Notes: generated by a model not told the origin, from the letters alone. A DNA stretch of 64,000 nucleotides from an uncultured Oscillospiraceae bacterium (GCA_900539195.1 UQBC01000004.1:1-64000); one strand, 5' to 3'; positions 31,870-40,033 are shown, counted from the first letter of the stretch. Numbers and translations: made by a program.

Positions 31870-32340
31870 ATGGTTGCTTTCGTCCCGACAATGAAGAGCC
31901 TTGATTCCGACAAGAAGCCGTCGGGTATTCCGAAAACCAAGGACGCTGTTGTTGAAGAAAAGATTGATTTTTCAAAGGTGAAGGTTGAGCCTTTGTTTGA
32001 AGAATATGTTGATTTTGAAACATTCTCAAAGTCAGATTTCCGTGCAGTAAAGGTTAAGGCTTGCGAGGCTGTTAAGAAGTCGAAGAAGCTTTTACAGTTC
32101 ACTCTTGATGACGGCACAGGCACAGACCGCACAATTTTAAGCGGTATCCACGCTTATTATGAGCCTGAAGAGCTGGTTGGAAAGACTCTTATCGCTATCA
32201 CAAATCTTCCGCCGAGAGCAATGATGGGCATTGACTCCTGCGGTATGCTCCTCAGTGCAGTTCACGAGGAAGAAGGCGAAGAAAAGCTCCACCTCCTCAT
32301 GGTCGATAACCATATCCCCGCAGGTGCAAAGCTTTATTAA
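31870..32340 (+). CDS. metG: Methionyl-tRNA synthetase C-terminal tRNA-binding domain (3' part of metG)
   Basis: A 156-residue frame whose last 110 residues are the EMAP/OB-fold tRNA-binding domain of MetRS (VDFETFSKSDFRAVKVKACEAVKKSKKLLQFTLDDGTGTDRTILSGIHAYYEPEELVGKTLIAITNLPPRAMMGIDSCGMLLSAV...IPAGAKLY). The flexible linker before it (SDKKPSGIPKTKDAVVEEK) is also present, but the catalytic and anticodon-binding parts are absent; a stop lies upstream in frame at 31843. GGAGAG at 31855-31860 is well spaced for ATG 31870, so the fragment could be expressed alone. The ICE appears to have split the gene in the linker. Confidence 0.8.
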   Translation: MVAFVPTMKSLDSDKKPSGIPKTKDAVVEEKIDFSKVKVEPLFEEYVDFETFSKSDFRAVKVKACEAVKKSKKLLQFTLDDGTGTDRTILSGIHAYYEPEELVGKTLIAITNLPPRAMMGIDSCGMLLSAVHEEEGEEKLHLLMVDNHIPAGAKLY

Positions 32341-32428
32341 AATATGATGTAAAAATGTACCGTTTACAAAATAGATTGATGCAGAAATCGGTGCAAGCAA
32401 GGAAAAATCGCATAATTAGTGCAATGAG

Positions 32429-32454
32429 TGGGCAATTCCAATCGGGATTGCCCA
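32429..32454 (+). terminator. Terminator of the metG 3' part
   Basis: TGGGCAAT and ATTGCCCA pair around a 10-base loop, followed by TTTT. Confidence 0.75.
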
Positions 32455-32525
32455 TTTTCAGAAAGAAAAAGACAAATCGGAATTTGAGAAGGTAAGTGAA
32501 TGGGATACCATGGAGGAATATGATA

Positions 32526-33869
32526 ATGTCGAAAGATGAGTATTTGATAACCGATACGCCCCTCAAAGCGTTGACGGTTTTTGCAATGCCAATGATTCTT
32601 GGAAGTTTTTTTCAGCAAATATACAATATGGCCGACTCTATTATTGTCGGTCAGTTTGTTGGTTCTTCCACACTTGCAGCTGTCGGTGCATGTGCAGCAT
32701 TGACCAATGTGTTCATTTGTGTGGCACTGGGAGCCGGTGTCGGAGCCGGTGTGCTTGTGAGCCGTTATTTCGGAGCCAGGGAGTATGGCAAAATGAAAAC
32801 AATCGTGTCAACCTCCTTGATTAGCTTTTTGCTTCTAAGTATAGTCCTTGGTGTTTTTGGCTTTTTCTTTGCCAACTCGATGATGAGTGGACTGCAAACC
32901 CCTGCCGACATACTGGATGATGCAGTACTGTATCTGCGGGTCTATTTTGTGGGCTTTCCGTTTCTGTTTATGTATAACATTCTTTCTACCATGTTCACCT
33001 CAATCGGCGAATCCAAAATTCCGCTGGGACTGCTGATTTTTTCGTCCATCCTGAATATTTTAATGGATCTTTGGATGGTAGCCGGGCTAGGTCTCGGTGT
33101 GTTCGGTGCGGCTATTGCAACCCTGATTGCACAGGGAATTTCCGCAGTGTTTTCGTTTTTGATTTTCTTTGCACGGATGCAGCAATATAAAAGCCCCTTT
33201 AACAGGTTTGAACGGCAGGAGCTGTATTCCATGCTTCGCATTGCGGTGCCGTCGGTTTTACAGCAGTCCACAGTGTCCATCGGTATGATGATTGTGCAGG
33301 CAGTGGTAAATCCTTTCGGTACACAGGCACTCGCCGGGTACACAGCAACGATGAGGGTGGAAAATGTTTTTTCATTGATCTTTGTATCCATCGGCAATGC
33401 GGTTTCGCCGTATGTTTCCCAGAATCTTGGTGCAAAGAAAATTGATCGTATCAAAAAAGGCTACCATGCTGCACTGGTGCTGAATCTGTGCTTTGCGGTC
33501 ATTGCGTTTGTGACCATTGAAGCGCTGCATACGCAGATCTCCTCACTGTTCTTAGGAAAAGACGGAACGGCGTTTGCCTATCAGGTGTCCGGTGATTATA
33601 TGAGGTGGCTTGGTTACTTTTTCATCTTCATGGGTATCAAGATGGCAACCGATGGAGTTCTTCGCGGTCTCGGAATTATGCGTCCGTTCCTCGTTGCAAA
33701 CATAGTGAATCTTGCGATTCGTCTGTCCGTTGCCCTAATCTGTGCACCACGTTTCGGCATTGCCTTTGTCTGGCTTGCGGTACCGGTTGGCTGGCTTGCA
33801 AACTTTTTAATCTCCTATGTGGCTCTTAGGAGATCATGGCCGACTGATAAAATGGCATCCATTAGTTAA
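32526..33869 (+). CDS. MATE family efflux transporter
   Basis: A 447-residue transporter with about twelve transmembrane segments. The N-terminus (ITDTPLKALTVFAMPMILGSFFQQIYNMADSIIVGQFVG) is typical of Clostridial MATE proteins, and the second half repeats the pattern (MLRIAVPSVLQQSTVSIGMMIVQAVVNPFGTQALAGYTATMRVE). MATE proteins export cationic drugs or metabolites in exchange for Na+ or H+. ATG 32526 has GGAGG nine bases upstream; the ATGs at 32496 and 32520 do not have suitable sites. It lies between the two mobile elements and may be host or cargo DNA. Confidence 0.92.
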   Translation: MSKDEYLITDTPLKALTVFAMPMILGSFFQQIYNMADSIIVGQFVGSSTLAAVGACAALTNVFICVALGAGVGAGVLVSRYFGAREYGKMKTIVSTSLISFLLLSIVLGVFGFFFANSMMSGLQTPADILDDAVLYLRVYFVGFPFLFMYNILSTMFTSIGESKIPLGLLIFSSILNILMDLWMVAGLGLGVFGAAIATLIAQGISAVFSFLIFFARMQQYKSPFNRFERQELYSMLRIAVPSVLQQSTVSIGMMIVQAVVNPFGTQALAGYTATMRVENVFSLIFVSIGNAVSPYVSQNLGAKKIDRIKKGYHAALVLNLCFAVIAFVTIEALHTQISSLFLGKDGTAFAYQVSGDYMRWLGYFFIFMGIKMATDGVLRGLGIMRPFLVANIVNLAIRLSVALICAPRFGIAFVWLAVPVGWLANFLISYVALRRSWPTDKMASIS

Positions 33870-34153
33870 CTTCCAGTTTTGATTTGACTTAATTCATAAC
33901 ATTTATTAACTGTTATATCTTATCCTCGTGAAGTCCGCAACCCCTTGAAAATGCTAAATTTGTAGCAAGTGAGTTTGCCCTTATGCTTTCCCTTGTGTTA
34001 TATCCTTTTCCCTCATGTTACGAATGCTCGCAAGGGCAAAATCAAGGGAAAGAAAATCCAGTAACAAATTATAACATGAAATGAAAATGGCAGTAAGAAC
34101 GGATTGAAATGCTTTCAAAACTTTTAGAAAATTAAGGAAAGGACAGATAAGAT
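33870..34153. other. AT-rich gap with left boundary repeat of the IME
   Basis: No gene is apparent. Runs of TTGCCCTT, TTTCCCTTG and TTTTCCCTC precede the complementary words AAGGGCAAAA and CAAGGGAAA at 34032-34051, the left copy of the element's direct repeat. These words could be integrase binding sites. Confidence 0.5.
34032..34051 (+). repeat. Putative attL of the IME
   Basis: AAGGGCAAAA-T-CAAGGGAAA, matched at 19 of 20 positions by 40014-40033. Confidence 0.6.
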
Positions 34154-34393
34154 ATGAGATTGATTTATGCAAGATATAATCCGCAATGTAATAGCATAGA
34201 TGTAACCACGTTTGAAAATGTAGTGCTTAGAATTGATTGCAATAAGGCAGAGGAAGGATTGAGAACTACTCCCGGCTCCCAGTGTTCGTTGAATGCTTTG
34301 GCTATTGATAATCCATTAGAATATGCAAGATTATACTTGGATGGAGAAATGCAAGTATGGGTTGATGCAGAGGATCGTTTAGATACGTGGTGA
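34154..34393 (+). CDS. DUF6061-like small protein
   Basis: A 79-residue protein (MRLIYARYNPQCNSIDVTTFENVVLRIDC... CSLNALAIDNPLEYARLYLDGEMQVWVDAEDRLD). The MRL-Y-RYN start and the NPLEYARLYLDGEMQ-W end match the DUF6061 type of small proteins common on Clostridial mobile elements; function unknown. AAGGAAAGG is upstream. It is the first gene inside the proposed left boundary of the IME. Confidence 0.75.
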   Translation: MRLIYARYNPQCNSIDVTTFENVVLRIDCNKAEEGLRTTPGSQCSLNALAIDNPLEYARLYLDGEMQVWVDAEDRLDTW

Positions 34394-34523
34394 TTTTGCT
34401 AATATAATATCATGATAGAGGTCTAGTACTAAAAATTCCAGAAAAATATATAGAACGTACGGTTATTCCATAATAAGAGGCAGGAATCTTAAGTTTCTAG
34501 ATGTTTGAATTTTGCCTTAAGGT

Positions 34524-34567
34524 AAATAGAGAGGACACATTGATTTTTCAGTGTGTCCTCTCTATTT
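34524..34567. terminator. Perfect 16-bp hairpin ahead of sdpR
   Basis: AAATAGAGAGGACACA (34524-34539) and its exact complement (34552-34567) flank a 12-base loop. It can terminate transcription from upstream; its right arm overlaps the first sdpR operator. Confidence 0.75.
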
Positions 34568-34641
34568 AAAAATATTTTTAAATAGTCCTTGTAAAAAGAC
34601 AAAATGTATGCTAAAATCTATTTAAAGAGATTTTTAAATAG
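34562..34641 (+). promoter_or_regulatory. Twin operators and promoter of sdpR-sdpI
   Basis: CTATTTAAA-N6-TTTAAATAG occurs twice, at 34562-34585 and 34618-34641, 56 bases apart. Between them lie a weak -35 (TTGTAA, 34589) and a -10 like TAAAAT (34612-34617). A dimeric ArsR-type repressor such as SdpR bound at both sites would lock the promoter. Confidence 0.75.
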
Positions 34642-34650
34642 GTAAAAGAT

Positions 34651-34920
34651 ATGAGAGAAACTAACATTTTTAAAGTGTTGGCAGATAGCCAGAGAAGAGC
34701 CATTCTTATGATGTTGAGAAATGAGCGATTAAATGCCGGAGAGATTGCTGAAAAATTACAGATCACACCGGCTGCTCTTTCTTATCATTTAAAATTATTA
34801 AAAAACGCAGATTTGATATCTGAATATAAAGAGAAAAACTTTGTTTATTATGAAATCAACACTACGGTTTTCGATGAATTAATTATATGGGTTAACCAGT
34901 TTGGAGGAAAAAAAGTATGA
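34651..34920 (+). CDS. sdpR: SdpR-like ArsR family autorepressor
   Basis: An 89-residue winged helix-turn-helix protein (IFKVLADSQRRAILMMLRNERLNAGEIAEKLQITPAALSYHLKLLKNADLISEYKEKNFVYYEINTTVFDEL), matching SdpR of Bacillus subtilis in length and in the ALADxxRRxIL and AALSYHLKxLKxADLI motifs. No metal-site cysteines are present. It overlaps sdpI by four bases. SdpR represses its own operon until the immunity protein sequesters it at the membrane. Two identical inverted repeats near the promoter are likely binding sites. Confidence 0.9.
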   Translation: MRETNIFKVLADSQRRAILMMLRNERLNAGEIAEKLQITPAALSYHLKLLKNADLISEYKEKNFVYYEINTTVFDELIIWVNQFGGKKV

Positions 34921-35603
34921 AAAAAATAATGTGGACAGTAGCAATGATTCCAGTTGTAGTTACAAGTGTGGTACTACAGTTTATGCCTGATATTATACCT
35001 ATGCATCATGACTTGGAGGGAAACACTGACAGATGGGGAAGTAAAACAGAAAGCTTTATTTTTCCGGTAATTATTTTGTTTATTACACTGTTTTGGCACT
35101 TGCTAATCTATGTGTTTGAGAAAAAATCAAAAAATGCAAATACAGAAAAGGAACAGATGGAAGCAAAATCTTCTGCAAAGGTATTATGTGTGGTAGGAAT
35201 TTCGCAAGCAATCATGTTCGGGATTATGCATTATTTTATTCTTTATTCTTCTTGGATACAGGCAAATGCAGGTGGTGAATATGCGGTTATTGACATTGCA
35301 AAAGTTTCATGTATTTTGTGTGGTATTATATTTATTGTATTAGGAAATTTTATGACAAAGGCAAAACGAAATGCAGTAGTGGGAGTTCGAACCGTTTGGA
35401 GTATGCACAATGATAATACATGGAGAAAGAGTAACCGCTTTGGTGCAATATGTATTATTATTACGGGGTTATTGACTATCATTACAACTGTATTTACAAG
35501 TGGGATGACTGGCACAATCTTTATGTTGATTTATTTATTATTAGCAACAATTGTAACTGTGGTATACTCAAAAAAGATATATGATAAGGAAATAAAAAAA
35601 TAA
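34917..35603 (+). CDS. sdpI: SdpI family membrane immunity protein
   Basis: A 228-residue protein with a DUF1648 N-terminal region (PDIIPMHHDLEGNTDRWGSKTESFIFPVIILFITLFWHLLIYVFEK) and about six transmembrane segments; the SdpI motif VVGVRTVWSMHNDNTWRKSNRFGA is intact. SdpI gives immunity to the SDP killing peptide and acts as signal receptor for SdpR in Bacillus. No SdpABC toxin genes are present, so the pair probably guards against toxin of other cells. Confidence 0.92.
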   Translation: MKKIMWTVAMIPVVVTSVVLQFMPDIIPMHHDLEGNTDRWGSKTESFIFPVIILFITLFWHLLIYVFEKKSKNANTEKEQMEAKSSAKVLCVVGISQAIMFGIMHYFILYSSWIQANAGGEYAVIDIAKVSCILCGIIFIVLGNFMTKAKRNAVVGVRTVWSMHNDNTWRKSNRFGAICIIITGLLTIITTVFTSGMTGTIFMLIYLLLATIVTVVYSKKIYDKEIKK

Positions 35604-35648
35604 TTTGTATCTTTATGCGAGAGGGTGAAATTCCAGTCTTTTACGGAG

Positions 35649-35694
35649 AGATAACAAACGAAGGGAGGCAATTGCCTCCCTTCGTTTGTTATCT
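35649..35694. terminator. 46-bp perfect palindrome, bidirectional terminator
   Basis: The 23 bases 35649-35671 are the exact reverse complement of 35672-35694, with no spacer; the centre is GGCAATTGCC. It lies between the convergent sdpI and relaxase genes and includes the relaxase stop codon (35689-35691). Confidence 0.8.
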
Positions 35695-37215
35695 ACTCCT
35701 TCCACGGTTTGGTGGAGAATATGGTCTTGTTAACTCTCGCTCCTTTATGTCCTGTTTCTTAGATATAAGCCTATCGTGTAGAGACTGTGGCTTTTCTCCA
35801 TACCGTTGTTTCCAATTCTTAAGGCTGTCCTGATAATCCCCATAAGCTGTCTCTGACTTATGAAATGCTTTGTAGAAGGCTTCCGCATTCTGATACCCGT
35901 ATTCCTTTACGATATGGGATAATCGGGCTTTCATTCGGGAAATACGTTCCTCCAATCCGGCTATCTCTGTTGAAAGTTCGGAACGCCTTTTTGCTTTGAA
36001 GATACCTTTGCTGTCGGACAGTTCAATTTCAAGGTCACTTCGCTGTTTCTCGAGTGCAAAAATTGCTTTATTCTGTTCTTGCAGCTTTTGATAAATTTCG
36101 CATAAGTGCTTGTAAGAAACTGCTTCCGGTGATGGCTGTGGTCTTGGCGGTATGGCAGGCTTTGGTGTATCTGTCTGCTTTCTGCTTTCTTCTGGTACAG
36201 CTTTCTGCTCTTTGAAATCTGTGTTCTCCGGTCTTGCTTCAAGCTCTTTGGAAATTACTTTATCTGCAAGCTCCAGAGTTTTGAGAAATACTTTGGAGAT
36301 TAACAGTTCTAATACTGCAATGGCAGTACCGATAATGGAAGATAACAGATTCGGTCTGTTTCCGTAAAGCCATACGGATTCCACAATCTTGTCCGTTATC
36401 CGTTCCTTTTTTATCTGCATGATTTCTGACTTGGAAACACCCGTTACAATCGCTCTGTCAACAGTCTGATTCCACAAGGTGCGTTTACTGTTGTCTGCCT
36501 CAATCTCGGTGGCTTTCGGATTGTTCTTACCAATCTTTTTGGTGGCAAGATACATACCGCCACGCTCAAAAACTTCTAACCGCTGGCTTTTATCCCACAC
36601 ATACTGATTGATAAGATTGGTATAATCCTGCTTGACGGTATCAAGGAAATTTTCAGCCTTGAAGTGTTTATTCTTAATGGAGAAAATCTGTCTTTCGTAT
36701 ACCTCACCTTTGTGAATCACCTTACACCTTTTACGGATATTTCCTTCTTCATCAAGTATCTCTTTCTTGGTGCGTACATGATTTCCCTTTTCGTCATAGA
36801 ACATATTGCGGGTGGCAACCTTTTCTATGGGCTGTTCCAAGAGTGTACGCTCCGAAAAAATGAGATGGATGTGATAGTTGGTTTTCCGCTTATTGTGATG
36901 CAGGGCTGCGATACAGTCCGTTCCGTAAGTCTGTCTGAAATGGTCTGTAAATATCTGCAACAGTCTGTCTGGAGGATACTCCGTAAAAGATTCCGGCAGG
37001 GCTATGATCAATTCCCTTGCCTCAATACATTTCCCCTCCGTACCGTTTTTTTTAAATTCTGCCTGATTATATTTTGCAAGGTCAGTCCAAAAATTACGGT
37101 CTGTGGTTTCATATACCGCATACAGATTTTCCTGTTTCTTTGGGCTTGAAATATAATAAATTCTTCCCCGGACATTGTGGAGCTTCGTCATCTGAATAAA
37201 TGAATTTCTTGGCAT
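35689..37215 (-). CDS. mobA: MobA/MobL-type relaxase
   Basis: A 508-residue relaxase. The N-terminal domain carries the metal-binding motif III with paired histidines (AALHHNKRKTNYHIHLIFSERTLLE, near residue 120) and the PxSFxxxxxxxxQ-type alpha-helical region; the C-terminal third is a coiled coil (EQNKAIFALEKQRSDLEIELSDSKGIFKAKRRSELSTEIAGLEERISRMKARLSHIV). It should nick oriT and lead the strand into the ICE-type channel. The start at 37215 has GGAGG six bases upstream; 37242 does not. Stop lies inside the palindrome. Confidence 0.88.
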   Translation of the reverse strand: MPRNSFIQMTKLHNVRGRIYYISSPKKQENLYAVYETTDRNFWTDLAKYNQAEFKKNGTEGKCIEARELIIALPESFTEYPPDRLLQIFTDHFRQTYGTDCIAALHHNKRKTNYHIHLIFSERTLLEQPIEKVATRNMFYDEKGNHVRTKKEILDEEGNIRKRCKVIHKGEVYERQIFSIKNKHFKAENFLDTVKQDYTNLINQYVWDKSQRLEVFERGGMYLATKKIGKNNPKATEIEADNSKRTLWNQTVDRAIVTGVSKSEIMQIKKERITDKIVESVWLYGNRPNLLSSIIGTAIAVLELLISKVFLKTLELADKVISKELEARPENTDFKEQKAVPEESRKQTDTPKPAIPPRPQPSPEAVSYKHLCEIYQKLQEQNKAIFALEKQRSDLEIELSDSKGIFKAKRRSELSTEIAGLEERISRMKARLSHIVKEYGYQNAEAFYKAFHKSETAYGDYQDSLKNWKQRYGEKPQSLHDRLISKKQDIKERELTRPYSPPNRGRSR

Positions 37216-37355
37216 GTGCTTCCTCCTTTCCGTATCTGCCAAGTACGAAGCTGCAAGAAATGAGGATGGGAAACTTTCTAATGTGAAAGTGAGTAGGCTA
37301 CATAGGTAGCCTGTCTACGAACATATCCGCCTGTCGGCGAAAAGCTCCCAGCAGG

Positions 37356-37407
37356 GCGAAATACACAGAGTACAAATCGTAAGATTTGTGCGAGGGGTGT
37401 ATTTCGC
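37356..37407. other. Candidate oriT: nested hairpin upstream of the relaxase gene
   Basis: GCGAAATACAC (37356-37366) pairs with GTGTATTTCGC (37397-37407), and inside it ACAAATC (37372-37378) pairs with GATTTGT (37383-37389). The single-stranded GCGAGGG between the arms is a plausible nick region. The 37216-37566 gap has no gene; a -10-like TATAAT is near 37489. Confidence 0.55.
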
Positions 37408-37541
37408 TCTCAAACGCCGAGGGCTTGTATAAAAAAGTTTCTTCCCCACTTCTTAAATTTCCGGTTGTATCTTAGAGGAAGCACATGGTATAATCTATTT
37501 GCGTGTAGGTATATCATGGCTTCGGTCAGATACATACCTTA

Positions 37542-37566
37542 GGGATGGTCTTAGGACTGTCCCTAT
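37542..37566 (-). terminator. Hairpin after the excisionase-like gene
   Basis: TAGGGA and TCCCTA with partial pairing inside form a hairpin directly after the minus-strand stop at 37567. Confidence 0.5.
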
Positions 37567-37797
37567 TTAATTTGTCACATTTCTTGTGACAGCTCTGACA
37601 TTTCCTTTGTCCCTTAAGTCCCTGCCTTCATTGGCGGTCATGAACTTTTCAAGCATATCCGTTTTGATAAGGACTTTCCGTCCTACCTTCAATACCGGAA
37701 GCTTTTTCCATTCTACCAGTTTCCGCAGGGTATTTCTGCCGATACCCGTATAGTCGGCAGCTTCCTCAATGGACAGTGCAATCTTCACTTCTGTCAT
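37567..37797 (-). CDS. Excisionase-like HTH (MerR-type helix) protein
   Basis: A 76-residue protein (KIALSIEEAADYTGIGRNTLRKLVEWKKLPVLKVGRKVLIKTDMLEKFM) with the winged-helix of DNA-binding excisionase/MerR-like proteins (SIEEAADYTGIGRNTLRKLV, LKVGRKVLI). A short basic tail follows. It is divergent from the XRE gene at 37973, and AGGAGG lies before the ATG. In IMEs such proteins assist excision or regulate the mob genes. Confidence 0.85.
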   Translation of the reverse strand: MTEVKIALSIEEAADYTGIGRNTLRKLVEWKKLPVLKVGRKVLIKTDMLEKFMTANEGRDLRDKGNVRAVTRNVTN

Positions 37798-37816
37798 TAA
37801 AACACCTCCTCTTGAA

Positions 37817-37941
37817 TTGCATAATGCAATTTTGTAACTATGCCTACTATATAACTTTTATATCTTCTTGTCAAGCGTTACGAAATTTTAAAAGTAATTA
37901 TTAACTTGCATATTGCAATGCTACTTTTACTGTGTTATACT
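37817..37941. promoter_or_regulatory. Divergent control region with TTGCA-N3-TGCAA operators
   Basis: TTGCA-TAA-TGCAA (37817-37829) and TTGCA-TAT-TGCAA (37906-37918) are two near-identical inverted repeats. The second overlaps a -35 like TTGCAA (37913-37918), 17 bases before TATACT (37936-37941), the promoter of the XRE gene. The first sits beside the minus-strand gene's ribosome site. The XRE protein is the likely binder. Confidence 0.75.
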
Positions 37942-37972
37942 TTAGCCATACCGAAAAAGGAGGCGTATCAGA

Positions 37973-38593
37973 ATGAAAGATAAAGAATTACGCAAGTTAA
38001 TCGGTAGCAGGGCAAAACAACGCAGACTGGAATTAGGTGTCAACCAGCCTTATATAGCAGAAAAGATGGGAGTTACCGCTTCCACCATACAGCGGTATGA
38101 GGCAGGAACGATTGACAACACCAAGAAGCTTGTTCTGGATGGTCTGTCGGAAGCACTTCATGTATCAGTGGAGTGGTTGAAGGGCGAGACGGAAGAAATG
38201 ACAAGTGATGTTACGGATAAAAGGGAATTACAGATTCGTGATACCATGACTTCCATTCTCTCCAAACTTCCTTATGATATGAAGGCAGACGAAGCGGATT
38301 TTTCCAAAGATTTACTGCTGCTGATGTTGAAGGAATACGAATTATTCGTTGATTCCTTTCAATATGCCTGTAAGAATTTTAAAGGGAATACGGAAGATGC
38401 CACAATCGCAAAAGTAATGGGGTTTGAATCCAATCAGGAATATAATGAGATTATGTTCCTTAGGGAAATCACCCATACGGTAAATGCACTGAACGACATG
38501 GGCGACATTGTAAGGCTCTATTCCAAGAATCCCGAAACGGCAGCCGTAAGGCTTGCAAATCTTCTTTCAGAGAAAGACTCCGAACCGGTATAG
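37973..38593 (+). CDS. XRE family regulator of the IME
   Basis: A 206-residue protein with an N-terminal Cro/CI helix-turn-helix (LIGSRAKQRRLELGVNQPYIAEKMGVTASTIQRYEAGTIDNTKKLVLDGLSEALHVSVEWL) and a larger helical C-terminal region that may mediate oligomerisation or sensing. AAGGAGG precedes the ATG. It lies between the excisionase-like gene and the integrase and probably keeps the element quiescent. Confidence 0.88.
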   Translation: MKDKELRKLIGSRAKQRRLELGVNQPYIAEKMGVTASTIQRYEAGTIDNTKKLVLDGLSEALHVSVEWLKGETEEMTSDVTDKRELQIRDTMTSILSKLPYDMKADEADFSKDLLLLMLKEYELFVDSFQYACKNFKGNTEDATIAKVMGFESNQEYNEIMFLREITHTVNALNDMGDIVRLYSKNPETAAVRLANLLSEKDSEPV

Positions 38594-38676
38594 ATAGACA
38601 ACCGGAGTTATGATATACTTACACGCAGAAAGCATTTCATCAGTTCCGATTGTCGATATCGAAAGGAGAAACGATT

Positions 38677-39975
38677 ATGGCAAAAGGTTCTGTAAGAAAG
38701 AAAGGCAAGAAATGGTACTACCGCTTCTATGTGGAAGATGCAAGCGGTAACCTGGTACAGAAGGAATTTGCTGGTACGGAAAGCAAAAGCGAAACGGAAA
38801 AGCTGTTAAGGCAGGCAATGGAGGATTATGAAGCCAAGCGGTTTGTTGCAAAGGCTGACAACATTACTCTCGGAGAGCTGCTTGACCTGTGGGCTGAGGA
38901 AGAATTAAAGACAGGCACATTAAGTAATGGAACGGTCGGTAATTATCTTCAGGCTATTGGAAGAATCAAACAGCACCCCATTAGTAAAAGGAAGCTGAAA
39001 ACAGTGACTTCAGTACACCTGCAGGAGTTTATGGATTTGCTGTCATTTGGTGGTACTGTCGGAGATTTTATTTCCAAAGGCTATTCCATTGATTATGTAA
39101 GGTCGTTTTCAGCAGTATTGCAACAGTCATTCCGGTTTGCGGTATTTCCGAAACAGTTTATTACCTTCAATCCAATGCAGTATGTGGTGATGAGGCATAA
39201 AAAGGAAGAAACGGATTTGTTTGCGGATGAAACAGCCACAGACAGAGATAAGGTTAAACCGCTTTCCTTTGAAATGTACCGGAAACTGATTGAACAGCTT
39301 GGAAAACGAAGCGGGGATGCGATTCTTCCGGTTCAGATAGCATACTTTACAGGTCTCAGACTTGGAGAGGTAGCAGGTCTGACATGGCAGGATATCAACC
39401 TTGAAGAACAGTATCTCACTGTACGCAGGAGCATCCGCTACAATGGGGCTACCCATAAGCACGAAATCGGTCCGACAAAGTGGAAAAAGATCAGGGTTGT
39501 TGACTTTGGCGATACTCTCGCAGATATTTTGAGGAATGCAAAAAAGGAACAGCACAAAAACCGTTTTCAGTATGGGGAACTCTACCAGCGGAATTTTTAC
39601 AGAGAAGTAATGGAAAAGAATCGGGTGCATTACGAGTATTATCATTTGGGAATGACAGAGAATGTGCCGGAAGATTACACCGAAATCTTCTTTGTATGCT
39701 TAAGGGAGGATGGCTGTCTGGAACTTCCGGCAACCATAGAAACAGCCTGCCGGACAGCAGGAAGAAAAGTACCGGAACTTGAAGGCTTCCATTTCCACAC
39801 ACTGAGGCATACCTACACGACTAACCTCTTATCCAACGGGGCACAACCGAAAGATGTGCAGGAACTGTTAGGCCACTCAGACGTGAGTACCACCATGAAT
39901 GTCTATGCCCATGCTACAAGGGAAGCAAAGCGGACTTCCGCAAGACTTCTTGATAAAGTGGCAGGCAACGATTAA
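38677..39975 (+). CDS. int: IME tyrosine integrase
   Basis: A 432-residue recombinase with an N-terminal AP2-like arm-binding region (KGSVRKKGKKWYYRFYVEDASGN), a SAM-like domain and the catalytic domain: Arg in FTGLRLGEVAGLTW (near 225), HTLRHTYTTNLL (near 373), LGHSDVSTTMNVYAHATRE with Tyr near 409. ATG 38677 is preferred to the upstream start at 38650 because AAGGAG is properly placed. It differs clearly from the ICE integrase. Confidence 0.94.
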   Translation: MAKGSVRKKGKKWYYRFYVEDASGNLVQKEFAGTESKSETEKLLRQAMEDYEAKRFVAKADNITLGELLDLWAEEELKTGTLSNGTVGNYLQAIGRIKQHPISKRKLKTVTSVHLQEFMDLLSFGGTVGDFISKGYSIDYVRSFSAVLQQSFRFAVFPKQFITFNPMQYVVMRHKKEETDLFADETATDRDKVKPLSFEMYRKLIEQLGKRSGDAILPVQIAYFTGLRLGEVAGLTWQDINLEEQYLTVRRSIRYNGATHKHEIGPTKWKKIRVVDFGDTLADILRNAKKEQHKNRFQYGELYQRNFYREVMEKNRVHYEYYHLGMTENVPEDYTEIFFVCLREDGCLELPATIETACRTAGRKVPELEGFHFHTLRHTYTTNLLSNGAQPKDVQELLGHSDVSTTMNVYAHATREAKRTSARLLDKVAGND

Positions 39976-40013
39976 ACAACTGAATAATGAATTTTCCCTT
40001 GTAATTATCCCAT

Positions 40014-40033
40014 AAGGGCAAAAACAAGGGAAA
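40014..40033 (+). repeat. Putative attR of the IME
   Basis: AAGGGCAAAA-A-CAAGGGAAA; one mismatch against 34032-34051. Confidence 0.6.

Larger units (their letters stand above)
34032..40033. mobile_element. Integrative mobilizable element (about 6 kb)
   Basis: The block contains a relaxase, a candidate oriT, an excisionase-like protein, an XRE regulator and a tyrosine integrase whose stop is 39 bases from the right repeat. Direct repeats AAGGGCAAAA-W-CAAGGGAAA (20 bases, one mismatch) at 34032-34051 and 40014-40033 are the likely attachment sites. No secretion genes are present, so transfer must use another element such as the ICE. Confidence 0.7.

Noticed and set aside
31613..32029. Minus-strand 138-codon frame across the integrase end and metG fragment
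   Set aside because: It spans the probable element junction and two real genes on the other strand.
36664..37149. 161-codon plus-strand frame inside the relaxase gene
   Set aside because: It lies entirely opposite a well-supported relaxase and has no domain features.
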